From contig NZ_DAVG01000029.1 of the NCBI RefSeq assembly GCF_002505485.1, positions 1-20,863 of the forward strand: DNA of 20,863 bases, in the 5' to 3' direction. The position numbers and the translations under genes are program-made. The notes below the pieces were generated by a model. It saw only the letters and a program-made list of their open reading frames with translations. It did not search any database and was not told the origin of the DNA. Position 1 is the first letter of the stretch; every line of letters starts with the position of its first letter. This document shows positions 20,778-20,863 of this stretch, one piece after another. This DNA is from Methanosarcina sp. UBA5 (GTDB lineage Archaea; Halobacteriota; Methanosarcinia; Methanosarcinales; Methanosarcinaceae).

Positions 20778-20812
20778 AAACTTATTCCCTTATTTTTTTA
20801 ACCTTTTTTGAT
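20778..20812 (+). terminator. T-rich terminator after the ligase-like gene
   Basis: The spacer after the stop holds TTATTCCCTTATTTTTTTAA followed by CCTTTTTTGATG, with two T-runs of six to seven. It fits archaeal oligo-T termination. No hairpin is obvious. Confidence 0.4.
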
Positions 20813-20863
20813 GATTCATTGTCAGTAGCCCTTTTTAGCTTACTTTGGTTTCTATTATCCAGC

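Overview
The window looks like chromosomal DNA of a methanogenic archaeon, most likely Methanosarcina. The reasons are an archaeal-type GatD (the asparaginase-like subunit of the archaeal Glu-tRNA(Gln) amidotransferase), an ABC1/UbiB-like kinase beside UbiE-like methyltransferases, an OFA-type transporter next to a phenylacetate-CoA-ligase/F390-synthetase-like enzyme, Shine-Dalgarno sites of the GAGGTGAT type, and long AT-rich spacers around GC-richer housekeeping genes. The genus is an inference; no rRNA is present.

Layout. 1-1.5 kb: a partial membrane ORF leaving the left edge and a tyrosine recombinase with a C-terminal zinc ribbon. 1.6-4.8 kb: a cluster of small genes with metal-handling features, namely a 47-residue YHS protein, an isoprenylcysteine-methyltransferase-like membrane enzyme, a SHOCT membrane protein, a PepSY-like protein with a Gly/Met/Tyr repeat, and several very small ORFs. 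Six ORFs here can be read as longer proteins only if one base is restored, each time in or next to a short homopolymer. 4.8-7.5 kb: a TauE/SafE permease and a secreted protein with about 15% methionine and four copies of a 55-residue unit. 7.7-10.8 kb: an ABC1/UbiB-family kinase-like protein and two tandemly duplicated class I methyltransferases, all on the minus strand.

10.8-14.1 kb is a strongly AT-rich accessory island between conserved blocks. It holds a transposase C-terminal fragment, an unrecognised 218-residue protein, an AbrB-like antitoxin remnant, and a 485-residue protein that I read as a DNA methyltransferase whose catalytic motifs I and IV are destroyed while the reading frame stays open. 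This is the most unusual part of the window. 14.3-17.3 kb carries argH and gatD (arginine biosynthesis and Gln-tRNA formation). 17.3-18.1 kb is a spacer with a probable broken small gene and a dense set of inverted repeats that may be a structured RNA or a MITE-like element. 18.2-20.7 kb carries an OFA-family MFS transporter and a phenylacetate-CoA-ligase-like enzyme, which together suggest uptake and CoA activation of an organic (perhaps aryl) acid.

All assignments come from reading translations and motifs by eye. Family names rest on recalled signatures, not on a database search.
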